Assembly: GCA_945835085.1 (NCBI GenBank)
Contig: CAMAIG010000088.1
Span: 1-6,698 of the forward strand
Length of the DNA stretch: 6,698 bases
Direction of reading: 5' to 3'
DNA from: an uncultured Ruminococcus sp.
GTDB lineage: Bacteria > Bacillota > Clostridia > Oscillospirales > Ruminococcaceae
Shown here one piece after another: positions 6,642 to 6,698 of this stretch (its first letter is position 1; every line of letters begins with the position of its first letter). The position numbers and the translations under genes were made by a program. The notes beneath the pieces are model-generated. The model did no database searches. It was not told the origin of the DNA and saw only the letters and a list, made by a program, of their open reading frames with translations.

Positions 6642-6698
6642 GATAAATGGGAATTTAGCGGGGAGCGCCCCGCGGCGAAGTCGCGCCGTGAATATGTG
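6642..6698. repeat. GC-rich double-hairpin repeat, copy 2 (runs to window edge)
   Basis: This is the second copy, offset 103 bases from the first and in the same orientation. Hairpin 1 (6658-6663/6668-6673) is identical to that in copy 1. In hairpin 2 the G-T pair of copy 1 becomes G-C (C at 6687), and another difference (A at 6679) lies in the loop, so pairing is preserved. The match continues to the last base, so the unit may extend further and more copies may follow. The 46-base spacer (6596-6641) holds no gene; its GTTAATTTGTACC (6604-6616) resembles GTTGATTTGTGCA spanning the end of copy 1 (6585-6597). Confidence 0.78.

Noticed and set aside
6539..6698. CRISPR array
   Set aside because: There are only two units, with a long imperfect repeat, a single 46-base spacer and no cas genes.

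Overview
The window looks like chromosomal DNA from a Firmicute, most likely a Clostridia member close to Ruminococcus/Oscillospiraceae. The reasons are a tRNA-responsive T-box leader in front of a synthetase operon, a single-step meso-diaminopimelate dehydrogenase, consensus sigma-A promoters (two with extended -10 elements), AGGAGG-type ribosome binding sites, and tight intrinsic terminators. The genus is inferred from general sequence character and was not tested.

Layout. Positions 1-207 carry no gene but hold three hairpins: a plus-strand terminator for a gene off the left edge, a perfect 12-bp palindrome, and a hairpin behind ddh. Two separate minus-strand units follow. ddh (208-1194) has its own promoter and a foldable leader. 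A two-helix membrane protein of unknown function (1401-1949) has its own promoter and a strong terminator. Around 2009-2030 two promoters point away from each other. The right-hand one drives a T-box leader (about 2060-2351) with an apparent UUC (Phe) specifier and a terminator/antiterminator switch.

The plus-strand operon is pheS (2377-3396), an unrecognised 206-residue membrane protein (3401-4021) and pheT (4028-6445), closed by a long hairpin terminator (6457-6501). PheS and PheT form the alpha2beta2 phenylalanyl-tRNA synthetase. The T-box should read through when uncharged tRNA-Phe accumulates, so the membrane protein between them should be made under the same signal. The last 250 bases contain no gene but hold two 57-bp copies of a GC-rich double-hairpin repeat, 103 bases apart, the second running into the right edge.

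Most of the window is housekeeping. The points that deserve a second look are the membrane protein splitting pheS from pheT, its similar topology to the membrane protein divergent from the same promoter region, the non-canonical T-box core, the ddh leader fold, and the paired GC-rich repeats. I see no defence system, mobile element, CRISPR array or tRNA/rRNA gene.
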